A stretch of DNA of 64,000 nucleotides from Paenibacillus thalictri (GCF_004307995.1 NZ_SIRE01000009.1:62001-126000); one strand, 5' to 3'; shown: positions 34,898 to 45,327, numbered from the stretch's first letter. Numbers and translations: made by a program. Notes: a model not told the origin generated them from the letters alone.

Positions 34898-36511
34898 ATG
34901 GGAAGTTTGTTGAAATCGACATCGGTAGCGACGATGTCCGCTTTGCTTGCCGTAGCCGCAGCCGGATGCGGCGGAGACAGAAATGTGAAGGATGCCGGCG
35001 CGGCTTCAGCGGCTAGTGACGGCAACCCGTATCCAAAGGAAATCTCGTATTGGGTTCCGATGAACGGAAATGCTTCGCCGGTCATGAAATCGTACAGTGA
35101 AATGAAATCGTTTCAAGCGCTGGAGAAGAAGACGGGAACGAAGGTCAACTTCCAGCATCCGCCGGCAGCGCAAGCGGCCGACCAGTTTAATCTCGTGCTG
35201 GCATCGGGCGCGTTGCCGGACGTGATTGAATATAATTGGTCGACCGTTGCGCGGAGCCCTGACAGTCTGATTAAAGATAAGCAGATCCTGAATTTGACAC
35301 AGCTGATTAAAGAGCATGCGCCGAATCTGAATAAAGTGCTTGAGAGCAACCCGGAGTTCCGCAAATTGGTTACGACAGATGAAGGGAATATCTACACATT
35401 CCCGTTCCTGCTTGGCGATCCGGCACTGGGGACGACCAGCGGGCCGATTATGCGCAAGGATTGGCTTGATAAGCTTAATTTGAAAGCGCCTACAACCATT
35501 GATGAATGGGAGACGGTGCTCACTGCATTTCGCGACCGCGATCCTAACGGAAACGGGAAGAAAGATGAAATTCCGCTTTCCTTTGCAGGCATGTCCGAAC
35601 TCGAGGCCTACAATATTTTTATCGGTGCATGGGGCATCACTCCCGGTTTTTATCAGAACGAAGGCAAGGTGCGATACGGCTCCGTCCAGCCGGAATATAA
35701 GCAGTTCTTAACGCTGATGGCGAAATGGTACAAAGAGGGGCTGCTGGATAAGGATTTTGCCAGCGGTACGGACAGTAAGGTGAAGGATGCCAAGGTGACT
35801 GGCGACCAGCTCGGTGCTTTTGTCGGATTTGCCGGCAGCGGACTAGGACGTTATTTGACCTTGATGCAGGAGAAAAATCCGCAATTCGCGCTAGTCGGCG
35901 TCAAATATCCTTCGCTGCAGAAGGATGGGAATTCGCTCGGCCAATACGTGTATCCCTTCCGCGGCCTTGGCGCATCCATCTCCGCGAAAGCCAAGGAGCC
36001 CGAGAAAATCGCCAAATGGCTGGATTACAAATACGGCGAAGAAGGCCACTTGCTGTTCAGCTTCGGGATCGAAGGCGAAAGCTACACGATGGTAAACAAT
36101 GCCCCCAAATTCACCGATTTGATTATGAAAAATCCGGATAAGCTGCCTGTCGGGCAAGCGATGGCCAAATATTTGCTGGCTATGGGAGACGGGCCGTTTG
36201 TGCAGGATATCCGCTGGCTGGAGCAATATTACGAGCTGCCGGCGCAACGTGAAGCGCACAGCGAATGGAAGAAGTCCGATCATTCCAAAATTTTGCCGCC
36301 GATTTCGCTGACGTCTGAAGAGAGCTCCAAGGTCGCGTCGATCATGAACGACGTCAAAACCTATAGGGATGAAATGTTCAACAAGTTTATCATGGGCGTC
36401 GAACCGCTAGACAACTTCGACAAGTATGTGCAGACGATCAACAAGATGGGACTCGACAAAGCGATTGAATCTCAGCAGGCTGCGCTGGACCGCTACAACA
36501 AACGCAAATAA
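34898..36511 (+). CDS. Extracellular sugar-binding lipoprotein (LplA/YtcQ type)
   Basis: A 537-residue lipoprotein with lipobox AAAGC at about residue 23. The EF-hand-like loop RDPNGNGKKDE near residue 213 matches the calcium loop of large oligosaccharide-binding proteins. GGAGG lies about ten bases before ATG 34898. It is the first transporter gene of the third cassette and is less similar to the two other large lipoproteins than those are to each other. It presumably captures products of the heparinase-like enzyme encoded downstream. Confidence 0.92.
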   Translation: MGSLLKSTSVATMSALLAVAAAGCGGDRNVKDAGAASAASDGNPYPKEISYWVPMNGNASPVMKSYSEMKSFQALEKKTGTKVNFQHPPAAQAADQFNLVLASGALPDVIEYNWSTVARSPDSLIKDKQILNLTQLIKEHAPNLNKVLESNPEFRKLVTTDEGNIYTFPFLLGDPALGTTSGPIMRKDWLDKLNLKAPTTIDEWETVLTAFRDRDPNGNGKKDEIPLSFAGMSELEAYNIFIGAWGITPGFYQNEGKVRYGSVQPEYKQFLTLMAKWYKEGLLDKDFASGTDSKVKDAKVTGDQLGAFVGFAGSGLGRYLTLMQEKNPQFALVGVKYPSLQKDGNSLGQYVYPFRGLGASISAKAKEPEKIAKWLDYKYGEEGHLLFSFGIEGESYTMVNNAPKFTDLIMKNPDKLPVGQAMAKYLLAMGDGPFVQDIRWLEQYYELPAQREAHSEWKKSDHSKILPPISLTSEESSKVASIMNDVKTYRDEMFNKFIMGVEPLDNFDKYVQTINKMGLDKAIESQQAALDRYNKRK

Positions 36512-36580
36512 TTGCTTAAGCGTCCCGCGGTCCGGGTCGCCGGCGCTGGCGGGGCGGGTCCAAGGGAGAGGAGGGCCAAC

Positions 36581-37486
36581 TTGCGCCGCATCTTGCATGA
36601 ACTCAAGGCGAACAAATACGTGTACGCCATGCTGCTGCCGGTCATCGCGTATTATGTCGTCTTTTATTACACGCCGATGTACGGCCTGCAGATTGCTTTT
36701 AAAGAGTATTCCCCAGGTTTGGGCTTCTGGAACAGCCCGTGGGTCGGATTTGCCCATTTCGAGAGCTTCTTTGGAAGCTATTATTTTTGGAGGCTGATCT
36801 CGAATACGCTGCTGCTCAGCTTATATGGAATCGTGTTCGGATTTCCTGCACCCATTGTGCTGGCGCTGCTGTTTAACGAGCTGCGGATCGCCGCGCTCAA
36901 GCGGATTGTGCAAACGATGACGTATATGCCGCATTTTATCTCAATTGTTGTCGTTGCCAGCATGCTATACGATTTTTTGGCCCGGGACGGGTTGATCAAT
37001 CAACTGCTGAACGGCCTCGGTCTGAAGGAGCCAATTGCATTTCTGCAGGAAAGCGCCTGGTTCCGCTCGGTGTATGTATCCTCCGAAGTATGGCAAAATG
37101 TCGGCTGGGGTTCAATCATTTATTTAGCCGCCATTGCGGGCATCGATCCGGCTCAATACGAAGCCGCGCGCATCGACGGAGCGGGCCGCTGGAAGATGAT
37201 GCTGCATGTGACAGTGCCGGGCATTATGCCGACGATTATTATTTTGCTGATATTGCAGCTCGGTCATGTCATGTCGATCGGAACGGAGAAGGTGCTGCTG
37301 CTGTACAACTCCAATACGTACGATACGTCCGACGTTATCGGTACCTTCGTTTACCGCAAAGGGATTCTGCAGTCGAGCTTCAGCTACAGTGCTGCGGTAG
37401 GGCTGTTTAATTCGGTCATTAACTTTGGCATGCTCGTACTTGCCAATCTGATCAGCCGGCGTGTCAGCGAAACTAAATTATGGTGA
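36581..37486 (+). CDS. LplB-type sugar ABC transporter permease
   Basis: A 301-residue permease; first helix YAMLLPVIAYYVVFYY, docking loop EAARIDGAGRWKMMLHVTVP. I place the start at TTG 36581 because AGAGGAGGG lies five bases upstream. A frame extension back to the lipoprotein stop adds only a Gly/Arg-rich leader. It has the MIGTFVYRKGILQ-type segment usual in this group and works with the next subunit. Confidence 0.92.
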   Translation: MRRILHELKANKYVYAMLLPVIAYYVVFYYTPMYGLQIAFKEYSPGLGFWNSPWVGFAHFESFFGSYYFWRLISNTLLLSLYGIVFGFPAPIVLALLFNELRIAALKRIVQTMTYMPHFISIVVVASMLYDFLARDGLINQLLNGLGLKEPIAFLQESAWFRSVYVSSEVWQNVGWGSIIYLAAIAGIDPAQYEAARIDGAGRWKMMLHVTVPGIMPTIIILLILQLGHVMSIGTEKVLLLYNSNTYDTSDVIGTFVYRKGILQSSFSYSAAVGLFNSVINFGMLVLANLISRRVSETKLW

Positions 37487-37503
37487 TGGGGTGATGATAT
37501 TTC

Positions 37504-38385
37504 ATGCTGCGAAGAAGCTGGGGAGAACGGTGTTTTGACGGGCTGAACGCGCTGCTTATGATTCTCCTGTCGCTAGTGACGATTTACCCGCTTGTATATG
37601 TGTTGATGGCTTCCTTAAGTGATCCGGCTTCTGTGGTGCAGATGCGGGGGTTGATCTGGCGGCCTCAAGGTCAGATTACGCTGGAAGCTTATTCGCTTGT
37701 GTTTCAAAATCCGTCGATTGTTACCGGGTATGCAAACACGCTGGTTTATGTGGTGGCCGGCACAGCTCTTAACATATTGATGACCTCGCTGGCCGCTTAC
37801 GCTTTATCGCGCCGGCGCATTATGTGGGAGAATCAGCTGATGTTTTTTATCGTATTTACGATGTTTTTCAACGGGGGCTTGATCCCTACGTTTCTGCTCG
37901 TCAACCAGCTCGGCATGATTGATTCGCGGTGGGCGCTGATCATTCCGGTTGCGCTGAGCACGTACAACATGATCATTATGCGCACTTCGTTTCAGGCACT
38001 GCCTGCCAGCCTGGAGGAATCGGCCAAAATCGACGGTGCAAATGACATTGTCATTTTGTTTCGGATCGTGCTGCCGCTGTCCATGCCCGTCGTCGCCGTC
38101 ATGATCCTGTTCTATGGAGTGGCTCATTGGAACTCGTGGTTTAACGCCCTCATTTATTTGCGGAATCGCGAATTGTTCCCGCTGCAGTTGATATTGCGGG
38201 AGATTCTGATCTCGAACAGCACCGATTCGATGATGACCAGCGTGGGCAGCGGGGACAAAATGCCGATCGGCGAGACGATTAAATATGCGACGATTATGGT
38301 GGCGACACTGCCAATTTTGCTGCTGTATCCATTTTTGCAGCGGTATTTCGTTAAGGGCGTGATGATCGGAGCTGTAAAAGGCTGA
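37504..38385 (+). CDS. YtcP-type sugar ABC transporter permease
   Basis: A 293-residue permease; docking loop EESAKIDGANDIVILFRIVL and C terminus GVMIGAVKG. It follows the LplB-type gene by 17 bases, with GGGGTGATG upstream of the ATG. Second membrane subunit of the third cassette. Confidence 0.93.
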   Translation: MLRRSWGERCFDGLNALLMILLSLVTIYPLVYVLMASLSDPASVVQMRGLIWRPQGQITLEAYSLVFQNPSIVTGYANTLVYVVAGTALNILMTSLAAYALSRRRIMWENQLMFFIVFTMFFNGGLIPTFLLVNQLGMIDSRWALIIPVALSTYNMIIMRTSFQALPASLEESAKIDGANDIVILFRIVLPLSMPVVAVMILFYGVAHWNSWFNALIYLRNRELFPLQLILREILISNSTDSMMTSVGSGDKMPIGETIKYATIMVATLPILLLYPFLQRYFVKGVMIGAVKG

Positions 38386-38430
38386 GCGGCTTGCAGCACA
38401 TGTAAACTATAAAAAAAGGAGGAGCGACGA

Positions 38431-39429
38431 TTGAAAGTTTGTCTTATCGGCTGCGGCAGGCAGTCGCAGACTGCGCATGGGCCCGCATTGCAGCGTTACC
38501 GGAATGGCCGGCCCGATCTTCGATTGGCCGCATGTTGTGATTTGGATAAGCAGCTTGCCGAGCAATTCAGGTATCAATTCGGTTTTGAACGGGCATACGG
38601 CCATATGGACGATATGCTGAATGCGGAGAAACCCGATGCGGTTATCGTATCCGTAACGGAAAAGCGCTCGGCCTCCGTTGCCGCAAACATCCTGGAGAGA
38701 AGAATACCGCTTCTGCTGGAGAAACCGCCGGGTATGACGCTGCAGGAGGCGCGCGCCTTGGCCGGCATTGCCGCTCAAGGTGGAGGTGTGCCGCATCGGG
38801 TTGCCTTCAATCGAAGATACATGCCGTTGACGCGCAAACTGCGGGAATGCTCGGCCGAGCTGCTGGACACACAGCGGATTTATGCGATCGAATATGAGAT
38901 GGTTCGTGTCAGACGAACAGACCCGGACTTCTCCACAACCGCAATTCATGCCATCGACACAGCGAGATATCTCGCTTGTTCCGCCTACAAGCAGGTCCGG
39001 TTCCATTATCGGGAGCTGCCGCACTTGGGTGACGGTGCAGCCGATATGACGCTGACCGGCAGCTTCGCAAACGGGATTTTTTTCAGGGTCGGGCTGCACC
39101 CCGTATCGGGCGTCAATGTGGAAAAGGTGATATTGCGCGGGGAAGAGCGGTCGTTCGAACTGACGTATCCGGTATGGGGCCCTCCGTTTGTCGGCGGCCG
39201 GCTGGAGTACACGGAGGCGGGAAAACCCTATGTCTGGGAGGAAGCGGGCAAGGAAGAACCACTAAGCGCTTTCGGTTACGAAGAACAGCTATGCGGTTTT
39301 CTCGAGGCGCTGCGCAGCGGCAGGGGAGCAGATTCGAATGATTTGCGCTCCACCTTGCAGTCGGTCGATTTGATGGAGTGCTTGCGGAACCGTCGCACGT
39401 CGTGGCAATGCGCACAGCAGCAGGAATAA
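38431..39429 (+). CDS. Gfo/Idh/MocA-family oxidoreductase
   Basis: A 332-residue NAD(P)-dependent oxidoreductase. The Rossmann start is VCLIGCGRQSQT and the catalytic-type motif is LLEKPPGMT (EKP) near residue 97. Relatives oxidise or reduce sugars and inositols or open uronates. It starts at TTG 38431, eight bases after GGAGG. It lies between the importer and the heparinase-like gene, which suggests a role in handling the imported unsaturated or acidic sugar. Confidence 0.87.
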   Translation: MKVCLIGCGRQSQTAHGPALQRYRNGRPDLRLAACCDLDKQLAEQFRYQFGFERAYGHMDDMLNAEKPDAVIVSVTEKRSASVAANILERRIPLLLEKPPGMTLQEARALAGIAAQGGGVPHRVAFNRRYMPLTRKLRECSAELLDTQRIYAIEYEMVRVRRTDPDFSTTAIHAIDTARYLACSAYKQVRFHYRELPHLGDGAADMTLTGSFANGIFFRVGLHPVSGVNVEKVILRGEERSFELTYPVWGPPFVGGRLEYTEAGKPYVWEEAGKEEPLSAFGYEEQLCGFLEALRSGRGADSNDLRSTLQSVDLMECLRNRRTSWQCAQQQE

Positions 39430-39465
39430 GCAGATCATCATTCCATAAAGGATGTGGATCATGAT

Positions 39466-42400
39466 ATGAAAGCATATGCGAGTTCATTATGCGGCTGGCG
39501 GATCTGCCTGATCACAGGGTTATGGGCGCTGTTGATGATGAGTGCCGGAACTAGGCTGCTGGCGGCTGCGCCGGAGCCGACCTTCGACCTCAGCCTGCTG
39601 CCCAATCCCGGTTTTGAGCAAAATAACGGAAGCGGCATGCCGACGAGTTGGACGTTTGCCGGCTCGGCGGGCAGTTCGGCAGGCTCATGGGAAAACGGAT
39701 CGGGAGCCGTAGTTGCGGAAGGGGCCCATGCCGTCAAAATTACAAATGCCGCCGGTGCGGAGGGCAGGTGGAATAGCGCTTCATTGGCGGTAGGCGCAGG
39801 GGAAACGCTGATGTTCAGCACGCTGGTGAAAACCGCCATAACCGATGGTCAGGCCGATATGAGCGTTATCTTCAAGCAGGGGACTACGGTTGTGAAGGAA
39901 GTGTATTCCGACGATGTCGTGCTGGGGGTCAGAGATTGGAAGCCGTTGTCCCTCGTGGCCGTGGCCCCTGCAAACGCCACTTCGGCTACCGTATCCTTGC
40001 GTTTGTCGGGCACGGGGGCGGCTTGGTTCGATTGGGTGACCGCCGAGCAGCCCGTAATGTATAACCGTGCCAGTAATCCGAGCGCTGAGGTGAGCGACAG
40101 CGGGGGCAATCCCGCCAATTGGTGGATCTCCGGCGAAACGGCGGTCTCCCAGCCGCTGCTCAATGGCGGGTTCGAAGCGAATCCGGCCAACAGCGGCTGG
40201 TGGGCGGCCAAATGGAGCGGTACAAGCACGCTGACCGCGGGGCCGCAAACGAGTTACGCAGGCTCACGGTCCGGTAAAATTACAAGCGCCGATCCGGCCA
40301 GCACGGCCGGCTGGGTTAATATGAACAACGGAGCTTACTACGATGTCACGCCCGGTCAAAACTACAGCGTCACCGTCTACGTATATGCAGCTGATCTGGG
40401 AACTGCGGCCGACGGCTCATCAGCCCGCGCGGAGCTTTCCGTTCTGCTTCGCGACAGCGCTTTGTCGGCGTCCAAGGAAATTGCCGCACCGGCCGTAGAC
40501 ACCGTGACGAACGGCTGGGTCATTAAACGTATGGATGTGATTATCCCGGAAGGCGGTTGGACGAAACTACGGATCAATCTGAAGCTGATCGGGGCGGGGA
40601 CCGTATACTTCGACGAGCTCAGTTGGGCGCGGACGGGTTGGAGCCGCGATGCCTCCTTCGGCAGTAAGGATGGCGGAAAGACGGTCGTCTCCTGGGATTC
40701 CACTGAGCACTATGAAGGGAGTAAATCGCTCAAAGTCACGGTGACCGACAATACGTATGCAGCCGGCTGGACCGGCGCCGCGATCCCTGTTCGGGTGGGA
40801 GATTATTACGATGTCAGTGCGATGATCAAAACAGTTTCTGCGCAATATGGGGCTTATGTGGAAGCGGAGTTTCTGGACGCCCATGACGCTACGCTGGTAA
40901 AATACACATCGTCTCCGGTTCAAGGAACGCAGAACTGGACAATGGCCAAGCTGGGGGCCTGGGCGCCGGGCGGCGCCGCACGGCTGAGGATGAACGTCAA
41001 GCTGACGGCATCCGGGACGGCTTATTTCGACAATGTCGAAATCAATCAGCCATCTTACAACAGGGCCAAGAACCCAAGTATGGAATACACCGTCGGACTG
41101 TATTACGGTGTACAGGGACGGAGTCCGTATACATGGGCCGGGAGCGGGACAAGCGCAGTGGATACGTCGGTAGCCCATTCCGGGTCCAAATCGGCCAAAT
41201 CCCAAGGCAGCTCGGCTGACGCGTATACAGGGTGGATCGGCGAGGATACGCCGGTGGAAGCGGGCAAACAGTACACCTACTCCGTCTGGGTCAAGACATC
41301 TTCCGTCAGCGGACATAGCGATTTGTACGCCATTTTTAAACAGGCGAATGGAAGCATTATTCAATCGGTGTCGCTGGCCTCGATCACAGGGACTAACGAT
41401 TGGACGCAGATCAAACATGTGGCCTTTACCACACCGGCCTCCACGGCCGCGGTCCGTCTCGATTTTCGGCTGACCGGTATGGGCACGGCCTGGTTTGATG
41501 ATGTTGTAATCGAAGGGCCGCTGGCCGTTCATCCTTCCCTGCTTTTCGACAACTCGGACAAGGCCGCGCTGCAGGCCAAGGGGACAACGGCCGGCGAATC
41601 TAAGGGTTTTGCCGATACGCTCACGGAACTTTCGGACAGAAATACGCTGTCTCAATTAAGCGACATTGCCTGGAATATCGATCCATGGGTAACCGAATCA
41701 CTTGGTCTCGGCGATGCGTTTAACCCGGTTACCGCTCCGGCTCAAGCTGTGGCGGTCGGCATCGAGATCAGAGCAACGGGGAAGGGTACCGTCTATATCG
41801 ACAATATCGGCATGACCCGCGTATTGACTAACGGATTGTCGGCGACGGTACCTGTATATAACGGCGGTTTCGAATCGGGTACGGCCATGCCTGACGGATG
41901 GTCCGCTCAATTGCGGTCGGGCATGGGCACGGCCGGCCTATCCAGTGTCGTACGCAGCGGCAGCGGATCGAAGTCGGTTCGCATCGACAATCCTTCCGCA
42001 AATGCGGTGACGGGCATTTCGCTGGATTCAGGTCGGCGCATAAGCGTGGCGGACGGATTTGTTCCGGGCGATTCATATCTGTATAAAGCGGATGTGCGCA
42101 TCGATTCAACGGGGGTTACCGCGGTAGAAATTATCGTCACTTATTACGACGCCAGCAATCAGGTCATTCAGACAAATACGACAAGCCATGCCGAGACGGC
42201 AAGCTGGCCGACCGAAACGAATTACGGTATGGGCGCAGCGACAACCGGCGATGCCGCTGTATACGTCGCTCGAAACGATGCCGCATACGCGGAGAAGGCT
42301 AAGCAACGGCTATTGTATCAGCTGCGGCAGATGCACAAATGGACCGTCAGGCAGCTGAGCGGCGAGGACCCGAGAAACATCGCCGCATTTTATTCTACGA

Positions 42401-44208
42401 CCCGAACCGTAAATTATTTGGCCCAGGTGTATGACGCCATCTACGATGCGGCAAACGGCGGGGTTAAAGTAATTACGCCGGAAGAGGATGCGGAAATACG
42501 TTACTTGTTTGCGTGGATGGGCGCGCAGTTCAGCAATATCGCCTATTACAATATTGAAGATGCGGAGCAGAAGAAGAACAATATTACCTTGGACCGCCAT
42601 GCCGCACTGGGCATGTATGCGATGGCGTTTCCGGAGTTTACGAAATCTGGCGAATGGTATGCGTCCGGCATCAACGGAATCAAGTGGATGATGAAAAATG
42701 TGGTGACGGATGACGGGGCTTGGCCGGAGTCGTCCCGGTATCATGGGGGAATGATGAGGACGCTGGTTCCACTGGTTGCGGCGATGAAGAAGACACATCC
42801 CGGAGACGCGGCTTCCGACTGGTTTGCTTATACCAATACAGACCCGGATTTGGAGGTCAAACGGAAGTTTAAGCGTTTCGTCTCCTGGTTCGTGCAGATT
42901 CAGACGCCACGCGATCCGGTCGGTTATTACGCCGATCCAATTACAGGGGCGGCCAATTACCATAACGTCGCGCTGACTCCCGGAATTGACGACGCCAACT
43001 GGGAACCGGCCTGGTTTGCTCCCATGGCGTGGGCGGCCTCCCAGTACCGGGTATCAGATCCGGATACGGCTGGAAAGCTGATGTGGACGTGGGACCGCGG
43101 CGGCCGAATGTGGTCGCCGGAAGCGACGCCTGCCAACGTGCTTGCGTCTTACACGCTGCTCGATCCAAGTGTAAGCGCCGTAGCGCCGACGCTTTCGTCG
43201 GCAAGCACCGACTTCTTTTATCAAATATTGCGGGATCGGGTGAATACGTCCGAAGAAGATTATTTGCTTTTCGCTGCGGGCGACAAGCATATTCACGGCC
43301 ATTTCGGGCATACGGGCATCTCGCTGTGGTCCAAAGGAACGCCGCTGCTGCTGGACAGCGGGGTCGTGGACTACGGGCAATCTTTGATTCAATGGTATAG
43401 AAGGTCGTCCGCGCAAAACCGGATCGCTCTGTACACCGATGCCAATATGGAAAATATTAAATTCTGGGGACCGTGGAATTCGACAGTTCTCCCGTCATCG
43501 TTTTCCGAAAAGCTGGATTACGTCGGCGGAGATACGGCTGTTCCCGCCTACTCGGATCCGGATGCGTCTCTTGCCGCGAAACGTCATGTATTTATGGTGA
43601 AGTCGCCGTTTAAGGCGTATGTGCTTTGGGACGATATGCGGGGAATTCTTCCGGCCTATACTAGCGCAGCGTATTGGCTGAACGCATTTACGAACCAGAA
43701 TATTGGTTATTCCGGTTCGCTTGCCACCGTATACGGATACAATAATGTGGATTTGGACATTCAGTTCCTCGAACCGTCGGTTACGCTCAGCAGCGCCAAC
43801 TTCGGAGATTCCGGCCTGGGCGGCGAACGTTACGCAGATAGCCAAAAGCTGAACCGGATTTCACAGCAGAAATTCATCAAGGTGCCTGTACCTATCGCTA
43901 ACCAGGAACTGTCCGCTTTGACCGTGCTGTATCCTAAAGAGCATGGAGCGGCCGGATTGACGTACACAAACATGAGTGTGGTTTCGCCGCTTGATACAAG
44001 CAAGCTGAAGGTAGTGAAAGTCAGCGATAGCGCAGGACGTTATTTTGTTCTTGCCGTCAATGCGAGCAGCGCCGTCAAGAACGTGACCTTCACATCGGCG
44101 GACAGTTTGCGGGATATGAAATCGGGGGCCGTCTTCGCTGCCAGCAGCGGCGCGGTGACGCTGGAGCTCGCAGCCAATTCCATAGTCTTATTGGAAAAAA
44201 GTCAATGA
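39466..44208 (+). CDS. Giant secreted heparinase-II/III-like lyase with nested binding modules
   Basis: A 1580-residue exported enzyme. Signal peptide at 1-35. Several CBM4/9-like jelly-roll modules follow, each opening with an N-P-x-F/M/A-E motif and closing with W/Y-F-D (about 45-190, 195-530, 533-687). The second appears split: NPSAEVSDSGGNPANWW is followed by a whole module (about 225-385) before GWSRDASFGSKDGG resumes it. The catalytic region opens with HPSLLFDNSDKAAL near 690, is itself interrupted by module-like sequence (about 760-910), and continues with NNITLDRHAALGMYAM, ESSRYHGGMMRTL and HGHFGHTGISLWSKG, the pattern of heparinase II/III lyases. Last gene of the third cassette. Substrate unknown, probably an acidic glycan. 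ATG 39466 is chosen; GTG 39454 is possible. Confidence 0.8.
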   Translation: MKAYASSLCGWRICLITGLWALLMMSAGTRLLAAAPEPTFDLSLLPNPGFEQNNGSGMPTSWTFAGSAGSSAGSWENGSGAVVAEGAHAVKITNAAGAEGRWNSASLAVGAGETLMFSTLVKTAITDGQADMSVIFKQGTTVVKEVYSDDVVLGVRDWKPLSLVAVAPANATSATVSLRLSGTGAAWFDWVTAEQPVMYNRASNPSAEVSDSGGNPANWWISGETAVSQPLLNGGFEANPANSGWWAAKWSGTSTLTAGPQTSYAGSRSGKITSADPASTAGWVNMNNGAYYDVTPGQNYSVTVYVYAADLGTAADGSSARAELSVLLRDSALSASKEIAAPAVDTVTNGWVIKRMDVIIPEGGWTKLRINLKLIGAGTVYFDELSWARTGWSRDASFGSKDGGKTVVSWDSTEHYEGSKSLKVTVTDNTYAAGWTGAAIPVRVGDYYDVSAMIKTVSAQYGAYVEAEFLDAHDATLVKYTSSPVQGTQNWTMAKLGAWAPGGAARLRMNVKLTASGTAYFDNVEINQPSYNRAKNPSMEYTVGLYYGVQGRSPYTWAGSGTSAVDTSVAHSGSKSAKSQGSSADAYTGWIGEDTPVEAGKQYTYSVWVKTSSVSGHSDLYAIFKQANGSIIQSVSLASITGTNDWTQIKHVAFTTPASTAAVRLDFRLTGMGTAWFDDVVIEGPLAVHPSLLFDNSDKAALQAKGTTAGESKGFADTLTELSDRNTLSQLSDIAWNIDPWVTESLGLGDAFNPVTAPAQAVAVGIEIRATGKGTVYIDNIGMTRVLTNGLSATVPVYNGGFESGTAMPDGWSAQLRSGMGTAGLSSVVRSGSGSKSVRIDNPSANAVTGISLDSGRRISVADGFVPGDSYLYKADVRIDSTGVTAVEIIVTYYDASNQVIQTNTTSHAETASWPTETNYGMGAATTGDAAVYVARNDAAYAEKAKQRLLYQLRQMHKWTVRQLSGEDPRNIAAFYSTTRTVNYLAQVYDAIYDAANGGVKVITPEEDAEIRYLFAWMGAQFSNIAYYNIEDAEQKKNNITLDRHAALGMYAMAFPEFTKSGEWYASGINGIKWMMKNVVTDDGAWPESSRYHGGMMRTLVPLVAAMKKTHPGDAASDWFAYTNTDPDLEVKRKFKRFVSWFVQIQTPRDPVGYYADPITGAANYHNVALTPGIDDANWEPAWFAPMAWAASQYRVSDPDTAGKLMWTWDRGGRMWSPEATPANVLASYTLLDPSVSAVAPTLSSASTDFFYQILRDRVNTSEEDYLLFAAGDKHIHGHFGHTGISLWSKGTPLLLDSGVVDYGQSLIQWYRRSSAQNRIALYTDANMENIKFWGPWNSTVLPSSFSEKLDYVGGDTAVPAYSDPDASLAAKRHVFMVKSPFKAYVLWDDMRGILPAYTSAAYWLNAFTNQNIGYSGSLATVYGYNNVDLDIQFLEPSVTLSSANFGDSGLGGERYADSQKLNRISQQKFIKVPVPIANQELSALTVLYPKEHGAAGLTYTNMSVVSPLDTSKLKVVKVSDSAGRYFVLAVNASSAVKNVTFTSADSLRDMKSGAVFAASSGAVTLELAANSIVLLEKSQ

Positions 44209-44286
44209 ATGGGCTTGGCGTATGGCAAGGAAGGGGACTGATTGCGGTGTTATAAAGCTAATTAAAATATGTCGCGTTTATTAGCC

Positions 44287-44328
44287 CGGCATGGGGACGG
44301 TATTGCTACCGTCCCCATGCCGTTTTGT
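44287..44328 (+). terminator. Strong terminator of the third cassette
   Basis: A perfect 16-bp stem (CGGCATGGGGACGGTA and its complement) with loop TTGC, followed by a T-rich tail. Confidence 0.9.
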
Positions 44329-44355
44329 TTTGTCTAGCGCTGCTTTGAGGTATGG

Positions 44356-45120
44356 TCATTCCTCTTTATAGCCGTAAGTCGCGGAGAGCTCTTTGCCTTT
44401 TTGCATAATAAAAGCGGCCATTTCGTCATCTTTGTGCTGCGGCACAATGTTGATGAATCCAACGACAACGATCGATCCGATCAGTTTATTGGCATAATTA
44501 AGAATTGGCACGGAAAGCGACGAAATTGAAGGCACCAGCGGCTCCTTGGCAAAAGAGATGCCGCTCGTCCGGATCAGCGAGTATTGTTCTTGTAACGCGG
44601 CCTTGTCCGAATCGCTCATATTGCCGGTTTGCTGAAGCAGCCACTCCGCGATGACGTCATGGTCCATGTAAGCCGCGAATATTTTGCCCGTTGCCGAAAG
44701 CACGGGCAGGGCGGTGCCGATCTGGGCGCCGATGTTCAGCCCGGAGTTCAGGTTGGTCATTTTGACAACCAATGGGCCATTAAGGGACCAGGTCGTCAGC
44801 AAGGTGGTGCATTTGGTGACCCTGCTGATTTCGTGAAGGGTTGAGGTGGCCCGGTCGATCACATTGTCGCGGTTGACCGCGGTCATGCCGTATTCAACCA
44901 GCTTGCTGCCCAGCGAATATAAGCCGGTCTCTTTTTCTCTGTATAAAATGCCCTGCTGAGTGAGTGTATTTAAATACTTGTACAGGTTGCTTTTGGTAAT
45001 TTGGGTACCTTCATGAATCTCGTTAAATTTGAAGGGCTCCTCACGCGAAGCAACAAGATCCAGTATTTGAAAGCCTTGCTGCAAAGATTGAATCGTCGTG
45101 GAGGATTTGGATTCTGACAT
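44356..45120 (-). CDS. IclR-family regulator of the gentisate operon
   Basis: A 254-residue regulator. The winged helix at the N terminus (QSLQQGFQILDLVA; TKSNLYKYLNTLTQQGIL) is followed by the IclR effector domain (GTALPVLSATGKIFAAYM; ISFAKEPLVPSISSLSVPI; IGSIVVVGF). ATG 45120 has AAAGG nine bases upstream; TTG 45129 lies on it. It is divergent from the aromatic-acid genes, the usual layout for IclR control with an aromatic acid or pathway intermediate as effector. Confidence 0.9.
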   Translation of the reverse strand: MSESKSSTTIQSLQQGFQILDLVASREEPFKFNEIHEGTQITKSNLYKYLNTLTQQGILYREKETGLYSLGSKLVEYGMTAVNRDNVIDRATSTLHEISRVTKCTTLLTTWSLNGPLVVKMTNLNSGLNIGAQIGTALPVLSATGKIFAAYMDHDVIAEWLLQQTGNMSDSDKAALQEQYSLIRTSGISFAKEPLVPSISSLSVPILNYANKLIGSIVVVGFINIVPQHKDDEMAAFIMQKGKELSATYGYKEE

Positions 45121-45236
45121 GCAGGACAACCTTTCTGTTATGTTCCGTTTTTTTTCTTAACTATAAATGAATCAAAAGCCGCAAGCAAGGAGATCGTCTG
45201 TGGAGCCTTCTCTGCAAAAAAAGAAAAAATAGAGGC

Positions 45237-45269
45237 TTTACACTCCAAAAAGATCAGAGTATATTATAC
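45237..45269 (+). promoter_or_regulatory. Promoter of the gentisate operon with palindrome on the -10 box
   Basis: TTTACA, 17 bases, TATATT. The palindrome GTATATTATAC (45259-45269) overlaps the -10 box and is a candidate IclR site. Confidence 0.5.
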
Positions 45270-45327
45270 GTATAGATAACTTAATTCACTATTATGATAA
45301 TACATTAATGGATGGAGGTATCCAAGC

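Noticed and set aside
40567..41655. 362-codon minus-strand frame inside the heparinase-like gene
   Set aside because: Composition is that of the complement of a GC-biased coding strand; no known motif and no ribosome site.
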